Positions 36,385 through 44,675 of a stretch of DNA of 64,000 bases are shown here, piece by piece. The first letter of the stretch is position 1. Each line of letters begins with the position of its first letter. Made by a program: the position numbers and the translations under genes. The notes below the pieces were generated by a model. It did not search any database. It saw nothing but the letters and a program-made list of their open reading frames with translations, and was not told the origin of the DNA. The DNA comes from Brevinematales bacterium. Lineage in GTDB: Bacteria > Spirochaetota > Brevinematia > Brevinematales > Thermospiraceae. The stretch is taken from assembly GCA_013177995.1 (NCBI GenBank), contig JABLXN010000002.1:1-64000 (forward strand), written 5' to 3'.

Positions 36385-38031
36385 TCAGGCAATTCGTGTA
36401 ATTCGGTTTCTTCCTGTTTTTTTGGCCTGATAGAGCGCCTGATCAGCGAGTTGAATGGCGTTTTGCCAGGAAACTTCGATGGGAGAAGGGGAGACAATCC
36501 CTATACTTACCGTGACAGAAGAGGAAACAAGCGAAGCTGGATGGGGAATAGCTTTTTTGGCCAAGTTTTCCTGGATGCGTTTGGCGACAAGAAAGGCTCC
36601 TTCTATAGAGGTATTGGTGAGAAGAATCAAAAACTCTTCCCCCCCATAACGGAAGATGAAATCCCCGGGTCGATAGCAGGACTCCTTGAGCACAGAGGCG
36701 ACCTCTTTTAGACACAAGTCTCCTTTGGCATGACCCAGAGAGTCGTTATAGTTTTTGAAAAAGTCAATATCAAGCATCAAAAGAGAAACAGGGAGTTTGT
36801 CCCGCTGGGATCTTTTCCATTCGGTCGGGAGAATCTCCTCCATACCGCGTCGGTTGTAAAGCCCTGTGAGAAAATCCCGGTGGAGTTCTTTCTCCAGTTT
36901 TCGGATGAGATCCTTCTGGGAAGTGATATTGGAAAAACTCCAGAGGATTCGACAGGAGGCAGTGTCGCTTTCTCCAATTCGATACTGTTCAAGAAGATAG
37001 TGTTTTGACCTTTTGTGGTTTTTGATGGTGACCTCAAGGATTTCATGGCCCTTTCGAAAGGGATACACATGGTCCTTTGGAATGGAGAGGGCTTCTTGTA
37101 CGTCATCAATCGTGGTGATTCCATTTTCCGGATGGAGAAAGGAAAACTCCTGAGCAAATTGTTCGTTATGGAAACAGAGACTTTTGTCTTCACGGAAAGA
37201 GGCCACAGGATTGGGAAGGTGACGAAGAAGGGACATAATAAGCCTGTTTTTTTCCTCAAGTTCCTCTTGCTGGCGCTTGATTTCGGTAATATCTGTAGCA
37301 CTGACAATAAGAAGATCTTTTTTCCCGTGGTGGTAGGGAAAACTCTGGAGAATGATCCATTTTTCTTCTCCTTTGGCGTTCTGGAAATGGACTTCTGGAA
37401 AAAAGTGCTTCTTTGTCCAGAGTTCATCCCATCGTGTGGCATGAAGGGGATGAAAATCCTGAAAATGGTGAGAGAAAAATTCCTCACGATTGGTGATACC
37501 AAAAATAGCCTGAGCGGATTCGTTGAGAGAGATGCAGTGGCCACTTTTGTCAAAGATGAGAAGTCCCATCTGAGAGATGGAGATGATGGTTTGATTGAAC
37601 TCCACCAGTTGAAGAAGCTCTTCTGCCATGGATTTTTGTTCATTGATGTCGATCGAAGCCCCAATGATACGGGAAACGTTTCCCTTTTCGTCGAAAAGGG
37701 GGATGAGTCTTGTAATCCAGAAGGTGTCTTTGCCTTCAAAGGGGATAGTTTCTTCGTACCAGATGGTACCCCTTTTTTGTCGGCACTCTTCATAGTGAGC
37801 GACGATGGTATCAGCGAGGTCTGGTGGAAGAAAATCATGAGGATGTTTGTCTTTGATGGTTTCGCTTCTCAGGCCGGTGAGTCTCTCATGGGTGGGATTG
37901 AGTCCACTATAGGTGAAATCTTTTGGACCATGCACACGGACCAAAAAGATGGCAAGGTCACTATGTTCAAAAAGGGCAGAGGCAAATTCCACAGGATCAA
38001 AACCAAGGGCTTCTAAACGAGTTTTTGCCAT
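36385..38031 (-). CDS. Diguanylate cyclase with PAS domains
   Basis: A 548-residue cytoplasmic protein with no membrane segments. At least two, probably three, PAS domains (about 15-140, 145-260 and 265-375) end in typical ATDITE/IDINEQ caps, followed by a GGDEF domain. The active site is GGEEF near residue 460 and the product-inhibition site RxxD (RPGD) lies five residues ahead of it, so both catalysis and feedback look intact. DFLTGLYNRRG marks the domain start. The start at 38031 is just behind the nuclease stop codon. Its product c-di-GMP could act on the PilZ protein at 57050. Confidence 0.92.
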   Translation of the reverse strand: MAKTRLEALGFDPVEFASALFEHSDLAIFLVRVHGPKDFTYSGLNPTHERLTGLRSETIKDKHPHDFLPPDLADTIVAHYEECRQKRGTIWYEETIPFEGKDTFWITRLIPLFDEKGNVSRIIGASIDINEQKSMAEELLQLVEFNQTIISISQMGLLIFDKSGHCISLNESAQAIFGITNREEFFSHHFQDFHPLHATRWDELWTKKHFFPEVHFQNAKGEEKWIILQSFPYHHGKKDLLIVSATDITEIKRQQEELEEKNRLIMSLLRHLPNPVASFREDKSLCFHNEQFAQEFSFLHPENGITTIDDVQEALSIPKDHVYPFRKGHEILEVTIKNHKRSKHYLLEQYRIGESDTASCRILWSFSNITSQKDLIRKLEKELHRDFLTGLYNRRGMEEILPTEWKRSQRDKLPVSLLMLDIDFFKNYNDSLGHAKGDLCLKEVASVLKESCYRPGDFIFRYGGEEFLILLTNTSIEGAFLVAKRIQENLAKKAIPHPASLVSSSVTVSIGIVSPSPIEVSWQNAIQLADQALYQAKKTGRNRITRIA

Positions 38032-38036
38032 ATCTC

Positions 38037-38570
38037 TTACTTCCTGGTTTTTTCGAGCCATTGCCACTTTCCTGTACGTATAGCCTGGTTATAGGCATTT
38101 TCTATCCATTTTCTGTGGGTTTCCGGCGTTTTCCCGACAAAGTAAGGACGGGCAAGTCCTGTGAGGATGAGTTCTTCGTTGATACAACTCTCCGGAGAAA
38201 GGGTATAGACAAGGGCTAAGAGTCTCCCATACCGATCGTTTGGCTTTGCATTGTCCCATTCGAGACGTACTGGGGTTTGTGGTGGAAGTCGGGTGATAAG
38301 CCACCTTTTGGCTTCTAAACCTTTGGAGAGAAGGGCTTTTTCACTCACAGTATATCCAGAAGTGCGTAATTTTTTGATGTCTGAAGTCATTTTTCCGCCC
38401 CGGGATGTTTCGAAACAATCGACATAGAGGAGCCGTACGGTGGTGAAGGTGTTTTTTGAGAGGCTAACTTTGATGGTATCCCCGTCTATAATTTCTTTCA
38501 CGATGGCGGTTTGAGAAATCCATGCCCCCCAGAGAGGGGAGAAAAAAAGGAGAAGAAAAAAGATTCGCAT
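38037..38570 (-). CDS. Exported staphylococcal-nuclease-like protein
   Basis: A 177-residue nuclease with a signal peptide (about 1-16). The SNase core is present: IIDGDTIKV, then VRLLYVDCFET, which keeps the residues equivalent to Arg35, Asp40 and Glu43 (the usual Pro before Glu is Phe). DRYGRLLALVY carries the Arg87 equivalent. Probably a periplasmic or secreted calcium-dependent nuclease. It is cotranscribed with the diguanylate cyclase that starts six bases after its stop. Confidence 0.88.
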   Translation of the reverse strand: MRIFFLLLFFSPLWGAWISQTAIVKEIIDGDTIKVSLSKNTFTTVRLLYVDCFETSRGGKMTSDIKKLRTSGYTVSEKALLSKGLEAKRWLITRLPPQTPVRLEWDNAKPNDRYGRLLALVYTLSPESCINEELILTGLARPYFVGKTPETHRKWIENAYNQAIRTGKWQWLEKTRK

Positions 38571-38614
38571 CTTATCCCCCTTTGCACCCTGCCTATCAGA
38601 ACCTTCTGGAGAAT

Positions 38615-38643
38615 AGTATATCTTTTGATTGAAGAAAAGTCAA
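38615..38643 (-). promoter_or_regulatory. Promoter of the nuclease/diguanylate cyclase unit
   Basis: On the minus strand TTGACT (38643-38638), 17 bp, TATACT (38620-38615). Copy E of the 200-bp element starts 13 bp beyond the -35. Confidence 0.82.
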
Positions 38644-38655
38644 GTTTTCAATATG

Positions 38656-38855
38656 GAGACCCTTGCACGGGTGTTTTCTTCCCCGATCTGGGTCAGGGGC
38701 TACGCCCCTCTTCCCCGTTTTTTCTGTTTACAGGGGCTTATTTGTCTTTTTTATTCAAAAAAATAAGATTTTTTATTATGGAAAGGGGGACTTTTATACT
38801 ACTTTATATATTTTACCATTTTCTTGAGACCTTTCCACATTCGTGCAAAGGTCTC
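38656..38855 (-). mobile_element. 200-bp MITE-like element, copy E
   Basis: A 200-bp copy in inverse orientation, with an exact 5-bp direct repeat ATATG (38651-38655 and 38856-38860). It lies between two divergent promoters (38615-38643 on minus, 38890-38917 on plus) without damaging either. One base of the terminal palindrome is changed (TTCCAC for TTGCAC). Confidence 0.88.
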
Positions 38856-38889
38856 ATATGGGGAATGTGTTCCTTGTATTCTTTTTGGG

Positions 38890-38917
38890 TTGCTTTTTCT
38901 CAAAAATATGCTATAAT
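38890..38917 (+). promoter_or_regulatory. Promoter of the chemoreceptor gene
   Basis: TTGCTT (38890-38895), 16 bp, extended -10 TGCTATAAT (TATAAT at 38912-38917), 25 bp before the ATG. Confidence 0.8.
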
Positions 38918-38942
38918 ATATCAGGGTAAAAAGGAGGGCGGT

Positions 38943-40556
38943 ATGGGTGTGTGGAGTGCGTATTTTACGGATCGCTATAAAAATGGCGATGTGAAAATTT
39001 ATCGCAAAGCCCAGATTATGGCACCTGTGGTGGGTGTGGTTGGGTCTTTTAGTATACTCCTGGCATTCGTGATGTTTCTGACGGGGGCGGTGGCAGCCGG
39101 AGGGGCTATAGCGCTTCTGGTTCTCAGCTGTGGGGTGGTTCTCTTCTTGATGCGCATGGGAAGGTATTCGGTTTCGGTGGGGTTATTTCTCTATACGCTT
39201 TTTGTGGTGATGTTTCTTGCCATCAAGTTTGACCAGTACCAGAATGTGTATGAGACGTATGTCTTTGCCACCCTTGGACTTTTTTTGCTTGTGGTGGGAG
39301 GGCTTATCAGTGTCAGTAAGCAACAGATAGATGTATTAACTTTTCTTGTGGTTATGGCTATTGGGGTTTTGTATGTTCTGGATGCTTTGCCTTTGGATGG
39401 GTACAAAGTCACGCTTCTTGCGATTCAGTCTTTGGCTACCTGTTTTTTGCTGGTGGTGGTGGGGGGATATTTTGTGAGGCGTATGGTTGTGCTTCAACAG
39501 ACCCTCCTTGAGGAAGGGGTTCACTTAAGTGAACATATTCAAAAGAGTTATCAAAGAACCACAGAGGCTCTCACTCAAACGCAAAAGGATATTGAGAGCA
39601 TCAGTGGAAGGCTTTCTCAATCTTCACAGCTCTTGCATAGTACGGCGCAGGATCTTGAAAAATTTTTCTCTGAAATGGCCAAAAATATGCAGACCCTCTC
39701 GGGTATTCTTGTTTCCAATGCCTCCAGGGAAGAAGAAGTACTGGGTATCCAGCAGGAGGCGGGGAGATCGATTCAGACCCACTTGTCTAAATTAGGTGAG
39801 GGCATGAACGTCGTCTCAAAGACCATTCATCTTGTTCAGCAAAGTGCCAGTACCGCCGAAGAGAGAGAACATGTTCTTGTCAGGGTCTTTCGGACGATGG
39901 ATCAGGTAGATGGAAGCCTGAAGGGGCTTTCTTCTCAGATTACTGCTATGGTGGGTATGCTTGAGAGGCTTTTTGAGATCAATACCCTCATCAGTGAGAT
40001 AGCAGAAAAAACTCATATGCTTGGGCTCAATGCCTCTATTGAGGCCAGTCATTCCGGGGGAGAAGGCAAGGGCTTCCGTATCGTGGCCGAGGAGATCAGG
40101 CGTTTGGCCCAGAATGCAAAACAAAGGAGTATGGAGGTAGGGGAGTTTTTAAGCAATATTCAAAAAAGCATAGGAATTGTTGAGGATTCCATGAAGGAAA
40201 CGGTGGGATTTTTCAAAACAGTGCAGAGTGAGGTTCAGGAAACCCAGGTGGAACTCAAGGAAACCTTTGAGAATCTCCAGATGGTGGCAAACAATACGCA
40301 AACCATCAACGAATTTCTGGTGGATTTTTCGACTTTTGGGAATCAGGTGAAAGATGCCACAGAGAAGATGGAAAGGGAACTGAAAAATACCCTTGAGCAG
40401 ACAAAGATAGCCAGTTCTGTTGCCCAGAAGGTCTATGAGGAGGCGAGTTCGTTGAGAAGTCATTTCCTCAGGCTGGTTGATGAATCAGCCACACTCTCTC
40501 AACTCAGTAGGGAAAATCAGGAGGAGATTCAGAAACTCAGAGAAAGGATTGGGTGA
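38943..40556 (+). CDS. Methyl-accepting chemotaxis protein with six membrane helices
   Basis: A 537-residue chemoreceptor. Six transmembrane helices (about 26-176) with almost no periplasmic loops replace the usual ligand-binding domain. A long coiled-coil signalling domain follows, with the conserved hairpin tip (LNASIEASHSGGEGKGFRIV and EEIRRLAQNAK). There is no HAMP domain. It probably senses membrane or energy state, or a membrane partner, and signals to CheA/CheW, which are not in the window. The ATG at 38943 follows AAGGAGG; longer reading frames extend into the repeat upstream and are not real. Confidence 0.9.
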   Translation: MGVWSAYFTDRYKNGDVKIYRKAQIMAPVVGVVGSFSILLAFVMFLTGAVAAGGAIALLVLSCGVVLFLMRMGRYSVSVGLFLYTLFVVMFLAIKFDQYQNVYETYVFATLGLFLLVVGGLISVSKQQIDVLTFLVVMAIGVLYVLDALPLDGYKVTLLAIQSLATCFLLVVVGGYFVRRMVVLQQTLLEEGVHLSEHIQKSYQRTTEALTQTQKDIESISGRLSQSSQLLHSTAQDLEKFFSEMAKNMQTLSGILVSNASREEEVLGIQQEAGRSIQTHLSKLGEGMNVVSKTIHLVQQSASTAEEREHVLVRVFRTMDQVDGSLKGLSSQITAMVGMLERLFEINTLISEIAEKTHMLGLNASIEASHSGGEGKGFRIVAEEIRRLAQNAKQRSMEVGEFLSNIQKSIGIVEDSMKETVGFFKTVQSEVQETQVELKETFENLQMVANNTQTINEFLVDFSTFGNQVKDATEKMERELKNTLEQTKIASSVAQKVYEEASSLRSHFLRLVDESATLSQLSRENQEEIQKLRERIG

Positions 40557-40615
40557 GCCTTATTTGGGAGAGGTCTTGTTTGGAGGGAGGCAGAGGCTGA
40601 ATACGAAGAAGGCAT

Positions 40616-40644
40616 TTGCAAGGGAAAGGGTTTTGTGTTATAAT
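40616..40644 (+). promoter_or_regulatory. Promoter of the lipoprotein/truB operon
   Basis: TTGCAA (40616-40621), 17 bp, TATAAT (40639-40644) with an extended TG. Confidence 0.75.
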
Positions 40645-40662
40645 AAATTAGAGGAGTAAGTG

Positions 40663-40989
40663 ATGAAAAAGGTATTTCTTTTGGTGGTTTTGGGGCTTTT
40701 CTCCTGTACGGCTACGCAGGAGGAGAGGCTTATTCTTTCTCCCAAGGATGGAGAAACACTTCGTGGGGTGGTGATTATTTCGGTTGCTCCCCCCTCGACG
40801 ATGGTAGTAGATCGAGTGGAGATACGTATCAATGATAGCCCTCATGCGGTGATTAATGCCCCTGGTCCTTATACCTCGGAGTGGGATACGACAACTGTTC
40901 CCAACGGGTTTTATAAGATTTCGGTCTCTGTGTATGATATAGAGGGAAAGTTTCAGAGCGAGACCATAGAGGTGCAGGTTGCAAACTGA
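40663..40989 (+). CDS. Small lipoprotein with one Ig-like domain
   Basis: A 108-residue protein with a lipoprotein signal (LGLFSC, Cys16) followed by a single bacterial Ig-like domain: LILSPKDGETLRG, then VDRVEIRINDS and SVYDIEGKF. The pattern is the same as the Ig-like modules of the amylase lipoprotein at 52826-56755. Probably periplasmic, anchored to a membrane. GAGGAG precedes the ATG. Its stop overlaps the truB start (TGATG), so the two are translationally coupled. Confidence 0.75.
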   Translation: MKKVFLLVVLGLFSCTATQEERLILSPKDGETLRGVVIISVAPPSTMVVDRVEIRINDSPHAVINAPGPYTSEWDTTTVPNGFYKISVSVYDIEGKFQSETIEVQVAN

Positions 40990-41864
40990 TGGACGGTGTA
41001 CTCCCTCTTTGTAAACCTTCTGGGCCTTCTTCCTACGATATGATTCGCATGCTTCAGAAAAGGATACCTGTGTTGAAGAAAAGTAAAATAGGTCACGCAG
41101 GTACCCTTGATCCTATGGCGGAAGGGGTCCTTCTTCTCTTGATTGGGGAAGCCACAAAACTTTTTCCTTTCCTTCTGGAACATGACAAGGTATATGAGGT
41201 CTGGATTCAGTTTGGTGTGGCTACAGATACCGATGACAGTACAGGCAAGGTAATAGCCACATCTGATATGGTGCCTTCTCAAAAAGAGGTAGAATCTGTC
41301 GTAGCCCGTTTTCAGGGAAGAATCGTGCAGGTACCTCCTCGTTATTCGGCCTTGAAGGTGGAGGGGAAACGGGCCTATGAGCGAGCAAGAAACGGGGAGC
41401 ATGTAGAACTTCAGCCTCGCCAAGTGGATATTTTTGAACATATTCTTTTAGACTATGATGGGAAGGCAAGGGTGGTACATACCAGAGTACGCTGTTCTTC
41501 GGGAACCTATATTCGAAGTTTGGCCAGAGATATGGGAGAGGTTTTAGGGTGCTATGGTCATGTACTTCGCCTTGTACGGACGGAAACCTTAGGTATTGGA
41601 CTTGCAGACACGGTTTCTCTTGAGACCCTCTCAGGGGAAAACTGGACCTCTTTTCTTTTGCCTATGAGACGACTTCTTTTGTTTCCCGTACTTGAAATAA
41701 AAAATCCTCTCTGGGTTACTCAGGGGAGAAAATTAGAAGAGGGTTCTTTTGTATTGCCTCCTGCGAAAAATGGAATGTATCAGGTGGTTTTCAGGGATAC
41801 TCTTCTTGCTATTGGGGAGTGGCGGGAGGGACGGTTCTTTTATCGACGGGTTTTTCATGGGTAG
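40989..41864 (+). CDS. truB: tRNA pseudouridine-55 synthase
   Basis: A 291-residue enzyme that converts U55 in the T-loop of tRNAs to pseudouridine. The catalytic motif GHAGTLDPMAEGVL has its Asp at 41. YEVWIQFGVATDTDDSTG, PPRYSALKVEGKRAYERAR and the RCSSGTYIRSLARDMG motif are intact, with a C-terminal PUA-like tail. It overlaps both its neighbours by a few bases. Confidence 0.96.
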   Translation: MDGVLPLCKPSGPSSYDMIRMLQKRIPVLKKSKIGHAGTLDPMAEGVLLLLIGEATKLFPFLLEHDKVYEVWIQFGVATDTDDSTGKVIATSDMVPSQKEVESVVARFQGRIVQVPPRYSALKVEGKRAYERARNGEHVELQPRQVDIFEHILLDYDGKARVVHTRVRCSSGTYIRSLARDMGEVLGCYGHVLRLVRTETLGIGLADTVSLETLSGENWTSFLLPMRRLLLFPVLEIKNPLWVTQGRKLEEGSFVLPPAKNGMYQVVFRDTLLAIGEWREGRFFYRRVFHG

Positions 41865-43182
41865 GCCAAGGATTCTTCTTGTGTATCCTTATATTGAGGA
41901 TTTTGCGGCGTACGATCATTTTGCCAAACCTGTAGGTCTCTGGATGCTTGCCGATATCCTTCGTCCCGTGGCTGATATTGCCTATGTCAATATTTTGCAA
42001 AGAAATATCCCAGAGCTTGGTCTCAAGTCTAAAGCGGATGGAACAGGGCATTTTTATCAGCAGGTTACTGCTGTGCCTGAGGTTCTTTCAGATATTCCCC
42101 GTCGATGGAAAAGGTATGGTATGCCAGAGGAAATCTTGTATCAGAAGTTGAAGGGGCTTGATTGGCAACCCGATTGGATTTTTGTTTCGAGTGGTATGAC
42201 GTACTGGTATACAGGGCTTTCGTATACCATTCGGCTTTTGCGGGATGTCTTTCCCTCAGCTATGGTAGTGGTTGGGGGGATATATGCTTCTCTTTTGCCC
42301 GATCATGCCGCTTTGCAGGGGGCTGATGTGGTCGTTCCCTTTCAGCAACCTGCAAAGGTAGCGAATGTTTTGTCGCAGCTTTTGGGTGTTTCTCTCAGGG
42401 GAGAGAAGGTAGTTCCCGATTACTCTATAGCCCGGGAGTATGGCTATGCCCCCCTTCTTTTGTCTTTAGGGTGTGTGTTTCGATGTGAGTATTGTGCCAG
42501 CCACAGGCTTTTGTCTTTTGAGCCTTTGGATATAGCAAGGACTCTTCGGGCTTTTGATTGGCTGTATAACGAAAAGGGGGTCAGGCATTTTGCCTTTTAT
42601 GATGATACCCTTTTGTTTCAGCCGGAAAAAAGGCTAAAAATCCTTTTGCATCATGTTCTTGAAAAAGGCTATACCCCTGTTTTTCATACGCCAAATGGGC
42701 TTCATATTCGTTTTCTCACGGAAGATGTGGCAAAGCTTATGAAAAAGGCGGGTTTTGAGGATGTGAGACTTTCCCTTGAGTCTTCGGAGGAGGAATTTCA
42801 TCAAACCCATCAGCAAAAGGCTAAACGAGAAGAGTTTTTGAGGGCTATGGAGATTTTGTATAAGGTGGGTTTTTCTCGCCGTCATATCAGGGTATATACC
42901 CTGGTGAATGTCCCTGGACAGTCCCTTTCCTCGGTGGAAAAAACCATGCAGTTTATTTTTGCCTCAGGGGGGATGCCCATGTTGGCCTATTATTCACCTA
43001 TACCGGGTACACCTGATTTTGTCAGGGCTTCCTCTCTCACAGACCTTTCTGATCCTCTTTTTCATAATAACACCGTTTATCTTTATCGCAGTGGGATTGA
43101 TGTTTCCTATGTACAGCATCTTCACCAGCTGGAGGTAAACTATCGCCATCAGGTACAGAGAGAGGAGTCTCCCTCGCCATAG
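41857..43182 (+). CDS. B12-binding radical SAM protein
   Basis: A 441-residue protein. A B12-binding-like domain (about 1-185; RILLVYPYIEDF, VVGGIYASLLPDHAAL) is followed by a radical SAM barrel with cluster cysteines 206, 210 and 213 (CVFRCEYC). FAFYDDTLLF, GFEDVRLSLESSEEEFHQ and LVNVPGQS are typical of this class. There is no DxHxxG cobalamin motif, so cobalamin binding is uncertain. The substrate is unknown. The ATG at 41857 overlaps the truB stop; the longer in-frame extension lies within truB and is not used here. Confidence 0.8.
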   Translation: MGRPRILLVYPYIEDFAAYDHFAKPVGLWMLADILRPVADIAYVNILQRNIPELGLKSKADGTGHFYQQVTAVPEVLSDIPRRWKRYGMPEEILYQKLKGLDWQPDWIFVSSGMTYWYTGLSYTIRLLRDVFPSAMVVVGGIYASLLPDHAALQGADVVVPFQQPAKVANVLSQLLGVSLRGEKVVPDYSIAREYGYAPLLLSLGCVFRCEYCASHRLLSFEPLDIARTLRAFDWLYNEKGVRHFAFYDDTLLFQPEKRLKILLHHVLEKGYTPVFHTPNGLHIRFLTEDVAKLMKKAGFEDVRLSLESSEEEFHQTHQQKAKREEFLRAMEILYKVGFSRRHIRVYTLVNVPGQSLSSVEKTMQFIFASGGMPMLAYYSPIPGTPDFVRASSLTDLSDPLFHNNTVYLYRSGIDVSYVQHLHQLEVNYRHQVQREESPSP

Positions 43183-43228
43183 GAAAACCAAGAGAGGGAA
43201 AATTCCCAAGTCTTTTCTGAAAGCATGG

Positions 43229-44080
43229 CTATGGCAAAAGTTTTACGCCGCCGGTACCGGTGGAAACAAACTGGTAGGTGCGACCGGGGACAAGATCAAT
43301 GGCTATAGCCTGGCCGTAAAACGTGCGGATACCTAATTTTTTGGCAGCTGCGCTATTGGTGATGGCTTCTACAATGCGTTGTCCCATGAGATGGAAGTTT
43401 TTCCCATCAATACCCACCAGGTCCTCTTCCGGGATGTCAAACCCCCAGAGAAGCCCTTTCTCCCCTGAAAAAAGGGAATATCCTTTTTCGGGAGGGATGG
43501 TCTCTGTATAGATCCGGGCAGGAAAGGCAAGATTATAAGCACTCCCCTCAGCTACCACGCTGTACTCAAAATTGCATACCCCAAAATCTACATAAATCCT
43601 TTTTTCTGGAGTGAAAAAGGTCTCTCTGTGGCGAAGCAGGGGCTTATTTTGCCAGGGGCTATGGGTGTAATAAAAGAGAGTGAGGGTGTAGCCATTGGTA
43701 GTTGTTTCTACCGAGATATCCAGAAGCTTTCCCTCAAAATGGAGGTTTTTGAGGGTTTGGGTGAGGAGTTCTTTTTCCCTGTTGAGTCTCAGGTTTTCAG
43801 AGAGTATGTGAATATCTTTTTCAAAAAAGGCTAACAGAAAAAGAAATAGAAACCCCATCAAAAATTGAGGAAGAGAAAGAAAAAAAAGAGTGGTTTTTTC
43901 CGAAAGGTTGAAAAGAAACACCGACCACCTCCAGGATCCGTCTCCACTTATTCCCTGTTTGAAAAGGAGAAGAAGAAAAAGAAACCCCAGTATTGCCCAC
44001 CCCCAGGGAGTGAAAAAAAGAAAGGAGAATATCTTGGCCAGTCCATGCACAAGAGGGAAAAGAAGCTGAAAGGTTTCCAT
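43229..44080 (-). CDS. Membrane-anchored protein of unknown function
   Basis: A 283-residue protein with three hydrophobic segments in the first 95 residues, then a short coiled coil (ILSENLRLNREKELL) and an extracytoplasmic alpha/beta domain. Part of that domain (RIYTETIPPEKGYSLFS) resembles a stretch of the neighbour encoded at 44082-44675 (RLYSDQVAPSEGIEVFD), so the two may be paralogues. No enzymatic motif is recognised. It follows the neighbour by two bases. Confidence 0.65.
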   Translation of the reverse strand: METFQLLFPLVHGLAKIFSFLFFTPWGWAILGFLFLLLLFKQGISGDGSWRWSVFLFNLSEKTTLFFLSLPQFLMGFLFLFLLAFFEKDIHILSENLRLNREKELLTQTLKNLHFEGKLLDISVETTTNGYTLTLFYYTHSPWQNKPLLRHRETFFTPEKRIYVDFGVCNFEYSVVAEGSAYNLAFPARIYTETIPPEKGYSLFSGEKGLLWGFDIPEEDLVGIDGKNFHLMGQRIVEAITNSAAAKKLGIRTFYGQAIAIDLVPGRTYQFVSTGTGGVKLLP

Positions 44081-44081
44081 C

Positions 44082-44675
44082 TTACTTTTCCCTGAGTTCT
44101 ATCGTGCCATTTTGACGATAGAGAACGAGATAGCGTACAGGTTGCCAGGCTTTTCCGGGGTACTGGTGGACAGCTATGGTTTGGGTCTGGGAGATAGTGA
44201 TTTTTTCAGGAAGGGGAGAGGTGAGGAGAAGCAAAGCCAGTCTCTCTGCATCTCCACCAGTAGCGAGAGCGTTAGTAAAGGTATCAAATACCTCAATCCC
44301 CTCCGAAGGAGCGACCTGGTCACTGTAGAGGCGAAGGGGGTAACCAAAAACAAAGCGATTGGTTTCGTATGTCCAGGAGAGGAGACGAAACTCAAGATAG
44401 AGATCTGTTCCCCCCATTTCAAAGGTCTCACTTTGAAGGGGAATTCCAGAAGGACTATAGAAAATAACCTGTCCTCCTATCTCCGGTGAAGTCTGGGAGA
44501 GACTTATCTCACCCAGCGGAAACTCATTGGTGAGGGACTGAATAGCTTTTTGAAGATCAACTATGTTCTTTTTGAGGTTTGTTTGCCAGTAGCTGAGTAT
44601 CAGAAAAGCGGCTGCACAGAGAACAAGGAAGAGAAGAATCAGGGCTGTGACGGGAAGAGGCTTGTGTTCTTTCAT
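44082..44675 (-). CDS. Membrane-anchored protein of unknown function, probable paralogue of its neighbour
   Basis: A 197-residue protein with one N-terminal transmembrane helix (about 8-29), a short coiled coil and an extracytoplasmic domain that includes RLYSDQVAPSEGIEVFD. The ATG at 44675 lies behind GAGGTGG and overlaps the recN stop by four bases, so it is coupled to recN. No known family is recognised. Confidence 0.65.
   Translation of the reverse strand: MKEHKPLPVTALILLFLVLCAAAFLILSYWQTNLKKNIVDLQKAIQSLTNEFPLGEISLSQTSPEIGGQVIFYSPSGIPLQSETFEMGGTDLYLEFRLLSWTYETNRFVFGYPLRLYSDQVAPSEGIEVFDTFTNALATGGDAERLALLLLTSPLPEKITISQTQTIAVHQYPGKAWQPVRYLVLYRQNGTIELREK

Noticed and set aside
37015-38016. 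A 333-codon plus-strand frame opposite the diguanylate cyclase
   Set aside because: Antisense shadow; the cyclase on the other strand has intact PAS and GGEEF motifs.
38511-38942. A long N-terminal extension of the chemoreceptor
   Set aside because: The extension translates the nuclease gene end, its promoter and the 200-bp element; a strong ribosome site marks the start at 38943.
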